A stretch of 64,000 bases of DNA from Blumeriella jaapii (GCA_009599575.1 VWND01000001.1:2232001-2296000), one strand, 5' to 3'. Shown: positions 22,223 to 34,658, counted from the first letter of the stretch. Numbers and translations: made by a program. Notes: generated from the letters alone by a model not told the origin.

Positions 22223-23482
22223 ATGCTCCCCGGGGCACACGTTTTCTCGCATCAGCAGCAATTCACTCCTCATGGCGAGGCAGGATGGATGCACCACCAG
22301 CAGCAGCAAAGTCACAACCAGCATGCCCAGCAAGCTGCTGCTGCCGCAGCTTCCGCCGCACAGCAACAACACTACAATCGCATCGCTGCCACGCAGAACG
22401 GCGTAGGGCCTGCGATTCAAATTCACCACGGGCAAGACACGAGCATGGTGGACAATGTGACGGAGGAGAATAGGCGGACTCTAAACTACATCGCGGGCCT
22501 GTTGAATGAGGATACTCGGGAGGCAGCTCTACTCGAGCTTAGCAAGAAGCGCGAGCAGGTCCCGGAGCTTGCTTTGATTTTGTGGCATTCGTTTGGTATG
22601 TGCAAGCTACACATCGAAGAGTGCGATATCTAATTTGTTTGGTCAGGTGTCATGACGTCCCTTCTTCAGGAGATCATCTCGGTCTACACCCTTCTCAATC
22701 CGTCGCAACTCACGGCAGCAGCTTCTAACCGCGTCTGCAATGCATTGGCACTCCTCCAATGTGTGGCGTCGCACAATGAAACTCGGGCGCTCTTTCTCAA
22801 TGGTACATCTTGACACATCTCTCGTGGAATGCTAGCTAAATATCGACAGCACATATCCCGCTGTTTCTTTACCCGTTCCTAAACACCACCTCAAAATCGA
22901 GACCCTTTGAGTACCTGCGCCTTACATCGCTGGGAGTAATTGGTGCTCTTGTCAAGAATGATTCGTCCGACGTTATCAATTTTCTCTTGACCACAGAGAT
23001 CATCCCACTATGCTTGCGAATCATGGAGACAGGATCGGAGCTCAGCAAGACTGTGGCAATCTTCATAGTACAGAAGATACTCCTCGACGACCACGGACTG
23101 AATTATATATGTGCCACATATGAGCGTTTCTACGCGGTGGGGACCGTCTTGAGCAATATGGTTTCGCAGTTGGTGGAACAGCAGACTGCCAGACTCCTCA
23201 AGCACGTTGTGCGCTGCTTTCTTCGGTTAGGACGCTCATCGATGCTTCCGGATGACATGCTAACAGATTCCAAGCCTCAGCGACAATGCCCGCGCTCGAG
23301 AAGCCCTCCGACAATGCCTCCCCGAACCCCTCAGCGACGCCACCTTCTCTTCCGTCCTCCGTGACGACGCAGCCACCAAACGCTGCCTCGGTCAACTGCT
23401 GTATAATCTATCTGACAGTGTCGCCGATCCAAACTCGGGTAATCACGTTGGCAACCACGCTGGCAACCACACTGGCATATGA
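22223..23482 (+). CDS. CAF40: CCR4-NOT subunit CAF40 (Rcd1/CNOT9 homologue)
   Basis: Exons 22223-22595, 22647-22802, 22850-23225 and 23275-23482 give 370 residues. The N-terminus is Gln/Ala/His-rich and disordered. From about residue 80 the armadillo-like Rcd1 domain follows the family closely: [80 protein letters not shown] and [23 protein letters not shown]40 is the module of the CCR4-NOT deadenylase complex that binds nucleic acid and NOT1/NOT4, acting in mRNA decay and transcription control. The last exon ends with a tail made of repeated Gly-Asn-His, encoded by a 12-bp tandem repeat. Confidence 0.94.
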
Positions 23483-24867
23483 AGCGATTTCTGACGTCAC
23501 CTCGTTACCTTGTACTAATAGGCTCAACCGGATCATGGAACCGCTTGCGCTGGGAATCACGTCCTTTCTTTTTGCATAGATGACCGACGATACCCCGGTT
23601 CTCTCTTCAATCTTCGGCAGATACAAATTAATCGCATGCCCATCAAGTCGGGCCTAGCTATAGCGGGACGAGAAAACCAGCCGAGTTCTTTCCTTTTCTC
23701 TTGTTCCATGTCTCGTCATAAAAAAGCATTGCGGGTCAAACGGGTTTGTTCGGAAGAAATGTTCATCAGGAGCGCGCCTCGTCTTGCCCGGGTTCTACCG
23801 GGAAGGAAAGCGAAAAATATGGCTCATTCTCTTTCTTTTTTTTTCTTCGATTCTTGCTTATGCTTATGACGCTGCTTGCCTGTTGTTTTTTCCAGATTGT
23901 CCATTTACATGACTGTTTGTGTTTGTGCAAGCTGGGTAGGCTTTCTTCTGGGTCTGCTCTGATCTGGTATCTTGCATTTCCGGTGTTTCGGGGGCCTCGG
24001 GGGTTGGGTGTAACTTGGGGAATTGGAATTGAATGGAATGGAAGGGTGGGCGTATGTGACGTGATGTGATGGATGGCTGGGTGAATGGGTTGGTGGATCG
24101 GATGAAAAGGCTTTGCAAAACAGACTGATGGTGTAGATTTTCAGGAACAGATCGGCTTGATTGTGATGTGATTCGTTTTGATATCTGTTGTTTTTATGTG
24201 AGAAAAAGCTTCTCGTCCCTTGCTCGCTTTGTGGAGAGGAGAAGCATGGGTGAGGCAGATATCTTCTTACTTAACCTATTCTTCAACACTCCCTAAGGCA
24301 GATCACATTGTCAGTCAAGCGTGATGTGTTAAAGCAGTTAGTTACTTTAACTGCATGAAATTTAGACGATTTGCTTGCATACATAGAATATATATAGCAC
24401 TACAAATAGCAAGGGTCATTCTGCAAGCAAGAAAGAGTCGTTTTGAATCAGCACGATGTCTTGATTGATTGTTGAATTAGAGCAGGGCGAGGACTCTTCG
24501 AAAACTCGGTGCTAATCGCAGGTAGTGCAGGCTTTCCTTCCGACTTCAAGGATAACGTCCGCAACGCTGTGGTGAAATCCGACGTAGAGATTCTACAAGA
24601 AAGGGATTTGGCCTCTATATCGCACGTTCCTGCATGGGAAAGTAGACGTGGATCTCGCTCCTTCCCCAGGGAGAAATGTCTGGCCCGTGGAACATCCCTC
24701 CAGACGAACAATCCACCCCCCTCTCAAACATCACCACCCAAGAACGACACCTTCATCAGCAATCTCTTCCCACGTCGCCTATCACTTTCGTTATCATTAT
24801 CTTCGGACAGCAGTAGCCAATCTACGCGATCCCAGCGTATCACCAGCACCAGCCGCGGTCAAGCGCC
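23483..24867. other. Intergenic, no gene supported
   Basis: CAF40 3' side then leader of the next gene. Open frames at 24509-24883 and 24648-25013 are pyrimidine-rich, overlap each other and have no domain. A short ATG frame at 24676 could be an upstream ORF. Confidence 0.5.
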
Positions 24868-25652
24868 ATGTCGACCGTCGTGACGAAGATCCGCGCGTTC
24901 AAGGAGAGGATGAGTTGGTGCCCCTTACCAGTGGGAGAACGCGAAGAAGATTGCGGATCCCACCAGTCGACTCGAGAACACTCACTCGGCATCCCGCTCC
25001 CTATTGCGCATGACAGGCCAGAGCTGGACCACCTCGGACGTGGATCTAGTGGGTTTTCCCCATAGTTCGTTCCTTGACTGACTGGGAATTGCGAGTCTCG
25101 GCTGTAACCTTCTGACGTTCTGTAGGTAATGCATTGCGGAGCGTCAACTCTGAGATCGTCGAGCCGGACACAAATGACGGCGGGGTAACATTCCAGAGAT
25201 GGCGGGCCGCTTTATGGAAGCAGCTCAAGACCTTAGTTCCGGATGACAAGACCACCGTTGAGCATGTTGAACACACCAGTCAGCCCGGACCGAGACTGCG
25301 CACCCGTAGAGAGCAAAAGCTGCGACGGTCTCAAGCACATCAGTACGCGAAAGCCGCGGCAAGCCCGCTTGGTTGGACTTGGGAGACTTGGGGGCTCGAC
25401 CCGGTAGATTTTCATCCCGAGCAGAAGAAACAGATGCAGCAACTGGACAAACGGCTGCTAGAGCTGCTGGCAGACGAGAAGGACGACAGGTTCAGGTCGA
25501 CGAATCAGAAACTGCGCAGAGCGGAACGGAACGAATACTGGAACGATAAACAATACGAACAGAGCTTGTGGTACGGCACGATGAAGGAGGCTTTGGCCGG
25601 ATCACTCCGGCGCCAACTTCCCCTTGGACTCGATGCGCTTGTGTTGGAATAA
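24868..25652 (+). CDS. Hypothetical charged protein, possibly mitochondrial or nuclear
   Basis: Proposed exons 24868-24879, 24932-25052 and 25126-25652 give 219 residues with all phases consistent. The 52-bp first intron (GTGACG...TTACCAG) joins a four-codon exon MSTV to WENAKKIADPTSRLENTHSA. The second junction uses a weak GTTTTC donor; an overlapping GTGGGT donor does not keep frame. The body is rich in Arg, Lys, Gln and Trp, with no signal peptide or membrane segment. I do not recognise the family. The last exon (527 bases, ending ALVLE) is the firmest part. Confidence 0.55.
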
Positions 25653-26012
25653 GACGATGTGAAGGTGGTGCTCAGCCCGTCTACGAGTTGTCGAGCGCCT
25701 TGGCCTCGAGATTTCCGGCACATCTATGGGGGGCTTTGAGAGCGAGAAAGCGGAACCATACCATACCGAGCATTACCTGTAATTATCAGTCGAATTGGCA
25801 CGGTTTGCAATTCGTTATTTACTTGACCCGCTTCGAAGGTCGCTAAGATATTCACGTGATGACAAGCTCATCAGCTCAATGCCAAGAGATGTTGCAGATC
25901 TCGAAGTTCTTCCCAAGTTTCCATCACCTCCGAGCATATTCGCACAGCACGACAGATGAATGCCAGCCCCAGGCCAATACTACCCCCGTAGCTCGGGACG
26001 GCATAGAATAGC
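25653..26012. other. Intergenic spacer
   Basis: Short region between two plus-strand genes; no gene, repeat or RNA seen. Confidence 0.5.
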
Positions 26013-27069
26013 ATGTCGGTCTATCCTCCTGCGTGAAGCCTTTCCCGCCGCATCATCACTGACATGCAGAAGGCATTGCTCTCTACCGGTCGCTCCTCGA
26101 GCAATGCATGCGCGTCCCTCTCCCGGCTGACCTGCCCCCTCGAGGGCCGGTCAACCCGATGAAGCACTTGATTCGCAAGAAGTTCAAGCAGAACGCACAC
26201 CATGCGAGTTCGCGCCTGATCCTGCCGGCGTTGCAGGCCGGTTACGCGGTACCCAGCCTCTCCAAGCTCCGCGTCGTCGTCCACGACGCAAAGTCCAACG
26301 CTTTGCTAACGTGTGCCGGGCGCAGGCCGAAGGACTCATCCACGCCGCAAGCACCGGCGACCAGCCAGCGCTCTCCCGGATCCACGCTCTCCTCCGCTCC
26401 ATGCACGCGCGCTACGTCGCCGCCCGCGCCGCCTGCACCCAGCCGGCGCCCAGCGAGCTCGCCCAACACCGCGCCAGCCTGCGGGCCGTCGCCGGCGCTC
26501 CGCTCGTCGTCGAGACGCGGCCGCTGCCCCTCGCCCAGATGAGCCGGGTCCGACACGTGCCGACGCTCACGATGGCGACCTGGCTCCCCTTCCTGCGCTT
26601 CAAGAAGCGGCAGCCGCCGTACCTGACGCGCGTCCTGACGAGCAAGATCAGGCAGAAGCAGACGAGGATGGTTCGGCTGGCGGAGGCGGAGCTGGCGGAG
26701 GAGATGGCGGACGCGGAGACCCGGTGGGAGGAGCTCGTGCTCGCGCAGGCCGAGGAGGAGCTGGGGCCGAAGGGCGCCCTCGCCTTCTACCGGGAGGGCT
26801 GGGGCGACGGCGATAGGTGCTCCTGGAGGACCGTGAGCGAGCAACATAGATGGCTCTTGGGGAAGCGTATCGAGAGGGAGTATGCGAGGACCCAAGCGCT
26901 GGCCGACCGCATGATGGACATCGTGAAGAGAGAGAAGGAGCTGTGGGCCGAGGAGAAGATCGCGAGGAAAAGGGCGAGTCGGGCGCGAAGGAAGGCAAAT
27001 CAGTCGCTGGTCAAAGAGGAGAGGGAAACCGCAGCAAAGGATGATGCGCAGAAGGGAGCGTCTGCCTGA
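26013..27069 (+). CDS. LYR-motif protein (Complex 1 LYR-like)
   Basis: Best model: start at 26013 (MSVYPP), exon 2 from 26070 to 26248, exon 3 from 26326 to 27069, about 313 residues. Exon 2 encodes EGIALYRSLLEQCMRV, a typical LYR tripeptide helix, then IRKKFKQNAHHASSRLILPA. LYR proteins act in mitochondria in iron-sulfur delivery or respiratory-complex and ribosome assembly with acyl carrier protein. The long C-terminal half is Arg/Glu/Lys-rich with a coiled-coil look. The first donor is abnormal: the GT at 26033 leaves exon 1 one base too long to join exon 2 in frame (see findings). The second intron has a consensus GCTAAC branch site. Confidence 0.7.
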
Positions 27070-27425
27070 GGGAGAGAGGAGGTCTCTCCTTCGTTTAGAT
27101 AGAGATAGCACATGTGGTGATAATACAGACACAATCTCACTTCACGTGAATGCCAAATGGTATCAAACGGGAATGAGAAAGCATGGCTCTCACATCAAAT
27201 CTTCTGGCGTAAGTGTGTTTTGAGTATCGTTGTTCCTGCCCACGTTGCGCAAGGGAGTCCACCAAGTTCGCCGCGCTGATGCATCCCATTTGCGAGGAAA
27301 CCCGGCCTTCAGTCCTCGCGTCGCCGCTACATCATCGCCATTTGATTCTTCAAATCATGCGTGCGTCAAGAATCCCATGTGTGTAGTCCAGGCCCAACCG
27401 TTCGTCCTTTCAAGGCACTACTACT
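27070..27425. other. Convergent intergenic region
   Basis: Lies between the 3' ends of the LYR gene and MMS2. No gene seen. Confidence 0.5.
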
Positions 27426-28160
27426 TCAGTATTTAGAGCCCTCGGCCGGCTGGGGGAGTTTCTTATGTGCTGGGTGAGCCATGAACCTGTGCGCATGATC
27501 AGCCTCTCCCCGTCACACCTTTCCCAGGCAATGGGTTGCTGTCCCAAAACCAGCCCAATATAGGGGTAGTGATCTGGTAACCGTACCTCCGCAGCTCTGT
27601 CAACACCGTCTCCATGGTCATCTTGCGCTCCCAGTTCGCCAGGCACGGCAGCTTCGCCGGGTCGACCTTGCCATCGCGCGGGCTCACGCACGGTAGGTTG
27701 ATCTGGTTGGTGAACTGGATGGTGGGCGGCTTATCGGGATACTCGGGGCCGCAGTGCATTGTCAGGCCGTAGATGCGGTTCTCGTGGACGCTCTGTTGAT
27801 GTTCACACAAGTCGTCAGCTTCCTTTCCACCACACTCGGCTCCTCTGCTCTATCTCTCGCGCATGCCATTCTCCTTGTATGATGGTGGCACATGCGGGCT
27901 GGGGCACGTACGTGTGGGGGGCCTAGGATCGTGCCGGTCCAGTTGCTCATGAGGAGGTCGTCGCCGTCGGTGAGGCCGTAGGAACACGATTCCGAGCCTG
28001 TTGGGCAGCGTCAGCCTCGGGTCGTCTCGCGCTCGTCGAACATCCCCCATGGGAACACGGACGAGGAAGCAGGAGGCGCGGACTCACCTGGTCCCAGACC
28101 CTTCTCGCCTTTTTCCAACTCCTCCAGCAGTCGGAAGTTGCGGGGTACTTTGGCGCCCAT
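27426..28160 (-). CDS. MMS2: Ubiquitin-conjugating enzyme variant MMS2
   Basis: Exons 28160-28088, 27997-27912, 27792-27587 and 27486-27426 give 141 residues, the family's usual length. It reads GAKVPRNFRLLEELEKGEKG, SCSYGLTDGDDLLMSNWTGT, ILGPPHSVHENRIYGLTMHC, YPDKPPTIQFTNQINLPCVS and ends RFMAHPAHKKLPQPAEGSKY. The catalytic Cys of true E2 enzymes is absent, as expected for a UEV. Mms2 pairs with Ubc13 to build Lys63-linked ubiquitin chains, for example on PCNA in error-free DNA damage tolerance. All introns are GT-AG (90, 119 and 100 bp). It diverges from MON2. Confidence 0.95.
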
Positions 28161-28928
28161 CCTGTCTGTGGTCTGGCGGCGTATCGGGCTGTGTGCTGGG
28201 GGGTTTGGCGGAGTCGAAGATGTGCCTGCTGAAGATCGAATGCTTCTTCGCGGGTTTGACGGGCTCTGGAGTCTGGATTGTGAAGTCTGAAGTCTGGAGT
28301 CTGGAGTCTGGATGTGTCTGATGGTTGATGTCGGCTGGCAGGTTGGACTGGACGGGTTGGCGGGGTACGTCAATTAGTAAGCGAGAATCGATGTTGACAA
28401 CGACAACAGAAGCAGACATCAGAGAATGTGCTGGTGATGCGGTTCTCATGTCAGATAATCCAAACTTTCTCATGTATTGTATCAAGCGCTCATCGCAATA
28501 TGTGACACTCAATTATCACCACCCACTCCCTCGTCTTTCCTGAGATTCCCGTTGCTCCAACTGTGAAATCCGGGGCTATCATTTCATGAGCGAAGATCAT
28601 GGCCAATTGTATTCCAATGAGTCCACTTCTTTACCTCCAAAGACACACTATTCCAAACGACAATTCCCTTGTACTTACGACACTACTTCAACGAATGCGG
28701 AGCAGTGATGTTGTTGTCGTACAGTACTGACATACATGTACATACAGTACTCTACTGTATGTACTGTATGTACAGTATCGTGCTGCCAATCGAAGCGACG
28801 GGTTGATTGGTCAGAATTAATCCGAGCTCCACAGTCCTACACGTCCCCCGAATCTCACAACAACAACCATCAGCCCGTGACCATCCGGCTATCATGGAGA
28901 TACTTTGTGCACAGCGGAGACGGCAACA
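28161..28928. promoter_or_regulatory. Bidirectional promoter region MMS2/MON2
   Basis: 768 bp between divergent start codons. It holds an AGTCTGG-type tandem repeat at 28264-28313 and a dense cluster of TACAGTA/TACTGTA and GTACATAC palindromic words at 28717-28780. No additional gene is supported. Confidence 0.5.
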
Positions 28929-31900
28929 ATGACAGCGCAGATTCTGGCATCGGAGCTGGGGAATCTGATCCAGGAAAGCAAAAGAAAACATGCAGAACTG
29001 AGAAATGTAAGTGCTGACGTGTTGCGATCGTTCCCACTCCCTGGCTAAGTGAGTGACACCCTAGGCCGCGGAGAAGTCCCTCGACGAGATCAAAGGATTG
29101 CGCGCGACTTCCGAGACTCAGATTGCTGCTGGTAGGTCTCCCTACTCGCCCCTAGAATAAACATTAATGTGCTTCAGATCTCAGCCAACGCCCGAACTTC
29201 GTGACACCTTTCCTCATAGCATGTGGAACCAAGAATGTCAAGTTACAGGCATAGCTATTGTTTGCCTACAGCGGCTTGTCGTCTCTCGCGCTCTGCCCCG
29301 GTCCCGTCTGAAAGAAGTCCTCGAGGCTTTTAAAGAAGCTTCGCCGGCGGGACTGGATGTCCAACTCAAGATTCTGCAAGCGCTGCCCTCGTTGCTACAG
29401 AACTATGCAGAAGAGCTCAGGGGTGACTTGATCGCGGCCAGCTTGAACATTTGCACTATTCTGCAGGCGAGCAAGAATGCGATTGTGAATAACACGGCGG
29501 CGGCGACACTGCAGCAGTTGGTAGTCAGTGTATTTGACAAGGTGGTCGCTGAGGATAGTAGGTTCTCCGATGCAAAACCGAATTCAGATCGCCATTGACT
29601 TCCAATAGAAATTGCTCTCGAGGTCCCAACCATCGGAGATGCTCCCGTCGAAGATGGCACGGTTCGCCTTCGTGCTGCAGCACTAGATGCGCACAGAGTG
29701 TTCAACGACCTGTGTCTACTGACCGAGGCCCAGAAACCTCAGTTTCTCAGATTCGTAGGACTACCACAGACGTTCGGCCTCGAGTTGATTGAGTCTGTGT
29801 TGACCAATCACGCTCAAGTATTTATAGACCATCCGGAGCAGGCTCACATCCTTCGGATTAGGGTGATGCCCTTCATCATCAATTCTCTCTCAGAGAAATT
29901 GAACTTTGCAGTCACGGTGAGAATCGTGCGTGTCTTGTACACGCTGCTTAGAAACCATCTCAGCATTCTCAGCTCAGAAGGAGAGATGTCATTAGGCCTT
30001 CTCACACACATGCTTGATCATGATGCCGCGTTGTGGAAGCGGTCTTTGTGTATGGAAGCCTTGCGAGGCATTTTTGCTGATGCAGCCCTTGTCAGACGTA
30101 TCTTCGCGATGTATGATGCCCAAGAAGAGAGAAAGGACATTCTCCGCGACCTAGTTGCTGCATTCGTTAGACTAAGCTCTGAGAAGCCGGCTTTGATTGG
30201 TTTGGGGCAGCAGTCTACCATCCCAGCGACCAGTCATGGAAGTGGCGGATCGGACCAAGCAATGCTGGAGGCTACTGGTGTCCCAGGAATCATCAGCAGC
30301 TCTGTCAGCTCAAGTGAAACACCAACTGGGATAAGCAGCCAATGGAGTATTATGAGGGTACCTTGCATTGATCAGCTCGACAAAACGGAGCCGCCATCGA
30401 TTCCAGAATCATACATTTACAGCCTTACGCTCGCATGTGTCAGTGGTTTCTCTGAAGGTCTGGCCAAGTTCATTCTTCCCTTGACTGTTCCGGAAAGACC
30501 GCGGAAAAAAGGGCGTCAAGCAGAAGTCGAGTCCAAAGAGACGGCAGATTCGGTGCCCGGAAGTCCGGTCCCTTGGGCCAAGCTGGACAGACGGAGTTCG
30601 AGCAGGAAGAACCCCGTTCCTGTTAACCCACTGGCTCTCGAGGACCATCCTCTTTACGATGATGTTAAGATCTGCGCTGGGATAGTAGACAACTGCTGGC
30701 CAGCTATCTTGGCAACGTGCTCTACTTTCTTGTACGCGGCACTTGACTCAGAGTATTATCACGGTTTGGTCAGATCTTTCCAGAAATTTACCCATGTGGC
30801 CGGACTGCTACGTCTATCAACACCTAGAGATGCATTCTTAACAACTCTGAGCAAAGCTGCGGTACCCTCTAATATTCTGGCGCAAACACCGACAGGGCCG
30901 CCGCCCTCAACGCCGCCTACAGAGAAGCAGAGCATCTTCAGCAACGCAAAAGGCCTTCTGAGCGTTGAGAGTCTGGTCAGTCATTCTTCGATTTCAGATC
31001 GAGGCCGGCAGTCTTCAACCGACGCTGGACAAATTTCACTCAACACCAGAAACTTGCTGTGTCTACGTGCCCTTCTCAACCTCGGCATTGCCCTTGGTCC
31101 GACGCTTGATTCTGCCTGGGCTATCATTCTACGCACCCTACAAAAAGCAGATTTAGTACTATTCTCGACGACGAAGTCGACCCGCACTCCATCCACGAAT
31201 CAAAAGCTTGAACCCCAATCTGCCTCAGACGGATCGGCACTTCTTGTTAACTTTGGCAATGAGATCAAGGCTGTGGAAACAGCAGCTTCAAGACTCCTTG
31301 AAAGCACTGTCGACTTCCCTAACAATGCATTTACAGAGGTGCTCACAGCACTGTGTACGCTTTTTGGAAGAGATGAACCAGCGAAGCAACCAGAAGTTGC
31401 AGCCAGCCCGGCTTTGCTATCAGCGGAATTCCGACGTCCATCACAAGCACACCGCCGACTTCACAGTCACGGTGTCAACTTAGTCCCTGCAACCCAAAAT
31501 CAAGAAGACCTTTTCGCTCTGGCAAAGCTTGGAGATGTTGCTGGAATCAATATTAGTCGGTTGGTGGAATACGATCCAGAGTCGAGCGGTTGGGCCATCC
31601 TAACTTCTGAGTTGACATCTGCTTCCTGCTCTCCTTCTATCCCCCCATCTGTCCGCTTACGAGCAGCGGAGATTCTCGTTCGACTGGTTCTCGAAGCTGC
31701 AACTGCAACTGCAACGTTATCAATACCAGAACAGCTACGAAGCGACATTCAGCTTCGCTTGCTTGACACAATCAGAAAGGCAATAATGCCACTGGAGTCA
31801 AGTGAGCGCGAGATGTCAGTTGCCATTCATACAACCGATATCGATGTACATAAAATCATTCTAGAGGGTCTCAAAAGTACCCTTGAGCAATGCGGAGAGA

Positions 31901-34275
31901 CCTTTCTCGTAGGCTGGGACATCGCCTTCGACATCATTGGAAGTGCTTTCGTCAAGACTGACGCTTCTACCGAAGGCATTGCTAAAGAGTCTAGGGTCGC
32001 GACCACACGCTCTGCAAGGCTCATACGATCTTCTTTTAACTCTTTGCAACTCATTTGTTCGGACTTCCTGGCTTCGCTGCCAAATTCGTGCTTTATAATG
32101 CTCGTCGATACCTTGTATAACTTCTGCACACAAGATGATGATCTCAACATCTCTCTAACCGTGGGTTCAATGCTCAACATCTTGGGTTATGCGTGCTGAC
32201 TATCTATCTCTCTAGACTGTCACATTCTTCTGGGTGTTGTCTGATTTCATCTCTGGAAGGACCCATTCGTTTCTGCTTAGCCCTGATCTCAAGCAAGGCG
32301 TGAGTGAAGGAAAGCTCGCCGAGATGGCGTCTGGGGATGATTTTGTAGTCTCAGATGCGGCCTTGTGGATGCTTCTGCTCCTGAGGCTGACTGCCGTCAC
32401 AACCGATGACAGGTTGGAGCTGAGAAACAGTAAGTCTTACTGTTCGTACACGAGACTACGATCGTTAATAGCATATAGGTGCGATTCAGACACTGCTCCG
32501 TATCTTCGACGCATACGGAGACCAGCTGAGCTCTGAAGCTTGGTCGATCTGTATTGAATCTGTCATGTTCAAATTACTCTCCTCGATCGAGGCACAGCTT
32601 AAAGTCACCCACGATCCGGCATCGGACGCACCAGAGAAAGACAAGAACGGGTGGAACGAGACAACTGTACTCGTCTTGTCGGGAATTACAAGTCTCCTAG
32701 CGGATTATCTTGATGTGGTGTCAAGTCATGTATCCTTTCAGGAGTCTTGGAAAACTTTGCTCAATCACTTGCGGACTTTGCTTGACCTAAATATCCTAGA
32801 GATCAATACTGCGGTCTTCAAATCACTTGGGGAGATATTATCCAGAGGCAACCTGGACGATGGCTCTGCCGAATTTCAATCGCCCAGCTCTTGACCTCGC
32901 TTGGGACCTCTGGTCAACCTCACTTCCAGTTGTCAAGTCGGTACCAATCAACAAGCGTTTCGACAACCAGAGCTATTTACTCGCTTATTCCTCGGCTCTG
33001 CAAAAAATTTATCGATTGATACAGTCAGACATTGACGACGAGAGAGTCCACAGAATGCTCACCCTTCTGCGAGAATCTATCCAGCAAGCTAGCGCAGCAA
33101 CTTATTCCGCCGACGTAGAATATCTGACTCCCTTACAGACTCAAGTGTTAGACTGCTTGAAAATGATTCGCTCCGACATCGAGGGCGTTCCATCGGCCCT
33201 CATCGGACAAGTAGCTGAGTTTGTGGGCCTGGCGTTTGAGCCTAGAGACCCATCTGGCTCTGAGGCACAACGGCCTACATATGTCGCTTTGTCTAAGGCC
33301 TCTATGTCTTTACTAGAGGACCTGATCATCGCCCACTCCTCGGATCAAAACATTTACGCCAGCGGTGCTTTAAATTCTGCCCTTGCGGCGCTTGCAGGGC
33401 CAATCGTCCTGAAGTACTCATTCCCGCTCGCTACCAAAAGCATTCCGCCATGGCGTCAAGCAACAATCTCAGCACTGGCTATCTTGAAGTCCACCCTCCC
33501 AAATTTCACAAAAGCTTCTCTCACAGACGATGTCACACGTGCTCTCTGGATCTCAATTATCACAATCGCCAACGGAATAACAAAGGCCGACTGCTCTACC
33601 CTACCATCAGCAGTCAACGTTGAAAAAGACCAGGATCGATATAGCTTCCTTCCTCACCCTCCGCACGCTCATCACCCCAGCTCTCGGCTCCTCCACCATC
33701 CCAGACAAGACTCGGATGACATACACCAAATCCCTTTTCCACATGTCCCTTATCCACACGCCCAGCCCTTCCGAGCTTCCCCAACCCAACAAAGAACTCC
33801 TCTCAACCCTCTACCAACAGCGTAAGGGCTGCACCGTCGACCCAGCACCCACCCCGAGGGCGCGAATGAGCTACGTCTGTTTCGAGGAGCTTGTCTCCCT
33901 CATCACCATACACGATAGCTCAGACGCCCGCATCAAGCTCGCTCAAGCCGCCGCGCCCTACCTCATCTTGCGTGCAGGCCTCACGCTGCGCGCCTACATC
34001 GCCGACCAGCCGCTCCGAGGCCGCATGCCGCAGCCGCGCTCGCAGAGGAAGGAACTGCTGCACATCCTGCAGGCGCTGGTCCAGCTCAACTGCGAGCCCG
34101 AGGCGATTCCCGAGACTCGGGCGTCGAGAGCGAGGAGAGGAAACATCTCTTTTGGCTGTATCCGTTGTTGACGAAGGCTGTCAGGGCGGCGGCGAGGGAT
34201 ATGGAGATGCTGGAGTGGGTTGGGCGGGCGCTGGATGTGGTGGGTGGGGAGTTTGGGCTGAGGGGATTGAACTGA
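28929..34275 (+). CDS. MON2: MON2 homologue, Arf-GEF-like trafficking scaffold (frame interrupted)
   Basis: Exons 28929-29006, 29065-29131, 29178-29557, 29609-32160, 32216-32429 and 32479-34275 sum to 1696 codons. Features typical of Mon2: N-terminal MTAQILASELGNLIQESKRK (DCB domain), FVTPFLIACGTKNVKLQ, the HUS-like region, LRAAALDAHRVFNDLCLLT (Sec7-like N-terminal block) and long alpha-helical repeats to the C-terminal LFWLYPLLTKAVRAAARDME. Mon2 lacks a Sec7 catalytic domain; it is a trans-Golgi/endosome scaffold working with Dop1 and Neo1. Four single-base frame breaks are needed to follow the family: near 29248 and 34114 (one base missing each), and in the runs at 32874-32876 and 33623-33627 (one extra each). 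Sequence between breaks is well conserved. Confidence 0.9.
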
Positions 34276-34658
34276 AGATGAAGATGGTGTAGATGAAGCG
34301 AGCAAGCGAGCAAGCGAGTAAGCGAGCAAGCAATTGAACTTCTTGATTTTCCCTAGGTGCAGTTCCTAATGGCGTATCCCTCTTCTCTTTGATGCGTAGA
34401 ATAGATAGCTCTCCTAAGACTATTTGGAGTTTGGGGCCCGAAAAAGCGGCATTCTACTTTGACCAGGGCTTTGTATTTGGTTATACTTGCGCTACAGCCT
34501 TCTAGATATGGATGAGAAGTGATTTCTCCATCGTACAACGAGCCGCTGCTTTTGACGCCCTCGGCCGCATCTCCCAACAAAACAAATGATATCCGCTGAC
34601 TGTTGTAGTTGTACACTGTTTTCTGCTCGCTCGTTCCCGTTCAGCACATGCCCCCCCG
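34276..34658. other. Convergent intergenic region
   Basis: Between the 3' ends of MON2 and SLP2. Begins with GCGAGCAA octamers at 34298-34331. No gene seen. Confidence 0.55.
34298..34331. repeat. Tandem octamer GCGAGCAA
   Basis: About four copies of GCGAGCAA, one with a T substitution, just after the MON2 stop. Confidence 0.85.

Noticed and set aside
26242..27132. Minus-strand open frame of 296 residues
   Set aside because: It is the antisense of the LYR-protein exon; high GC keeps the opposite strand open. No domain, and its composition is Leu/Arg/Pro-rich shadow type.
32216..34275. Reading MON2 3' part as a separate gene or pseudogene
   Set aside because: Family sequence continues across each break with no degeneration, and all breaks are single bases near short runs.
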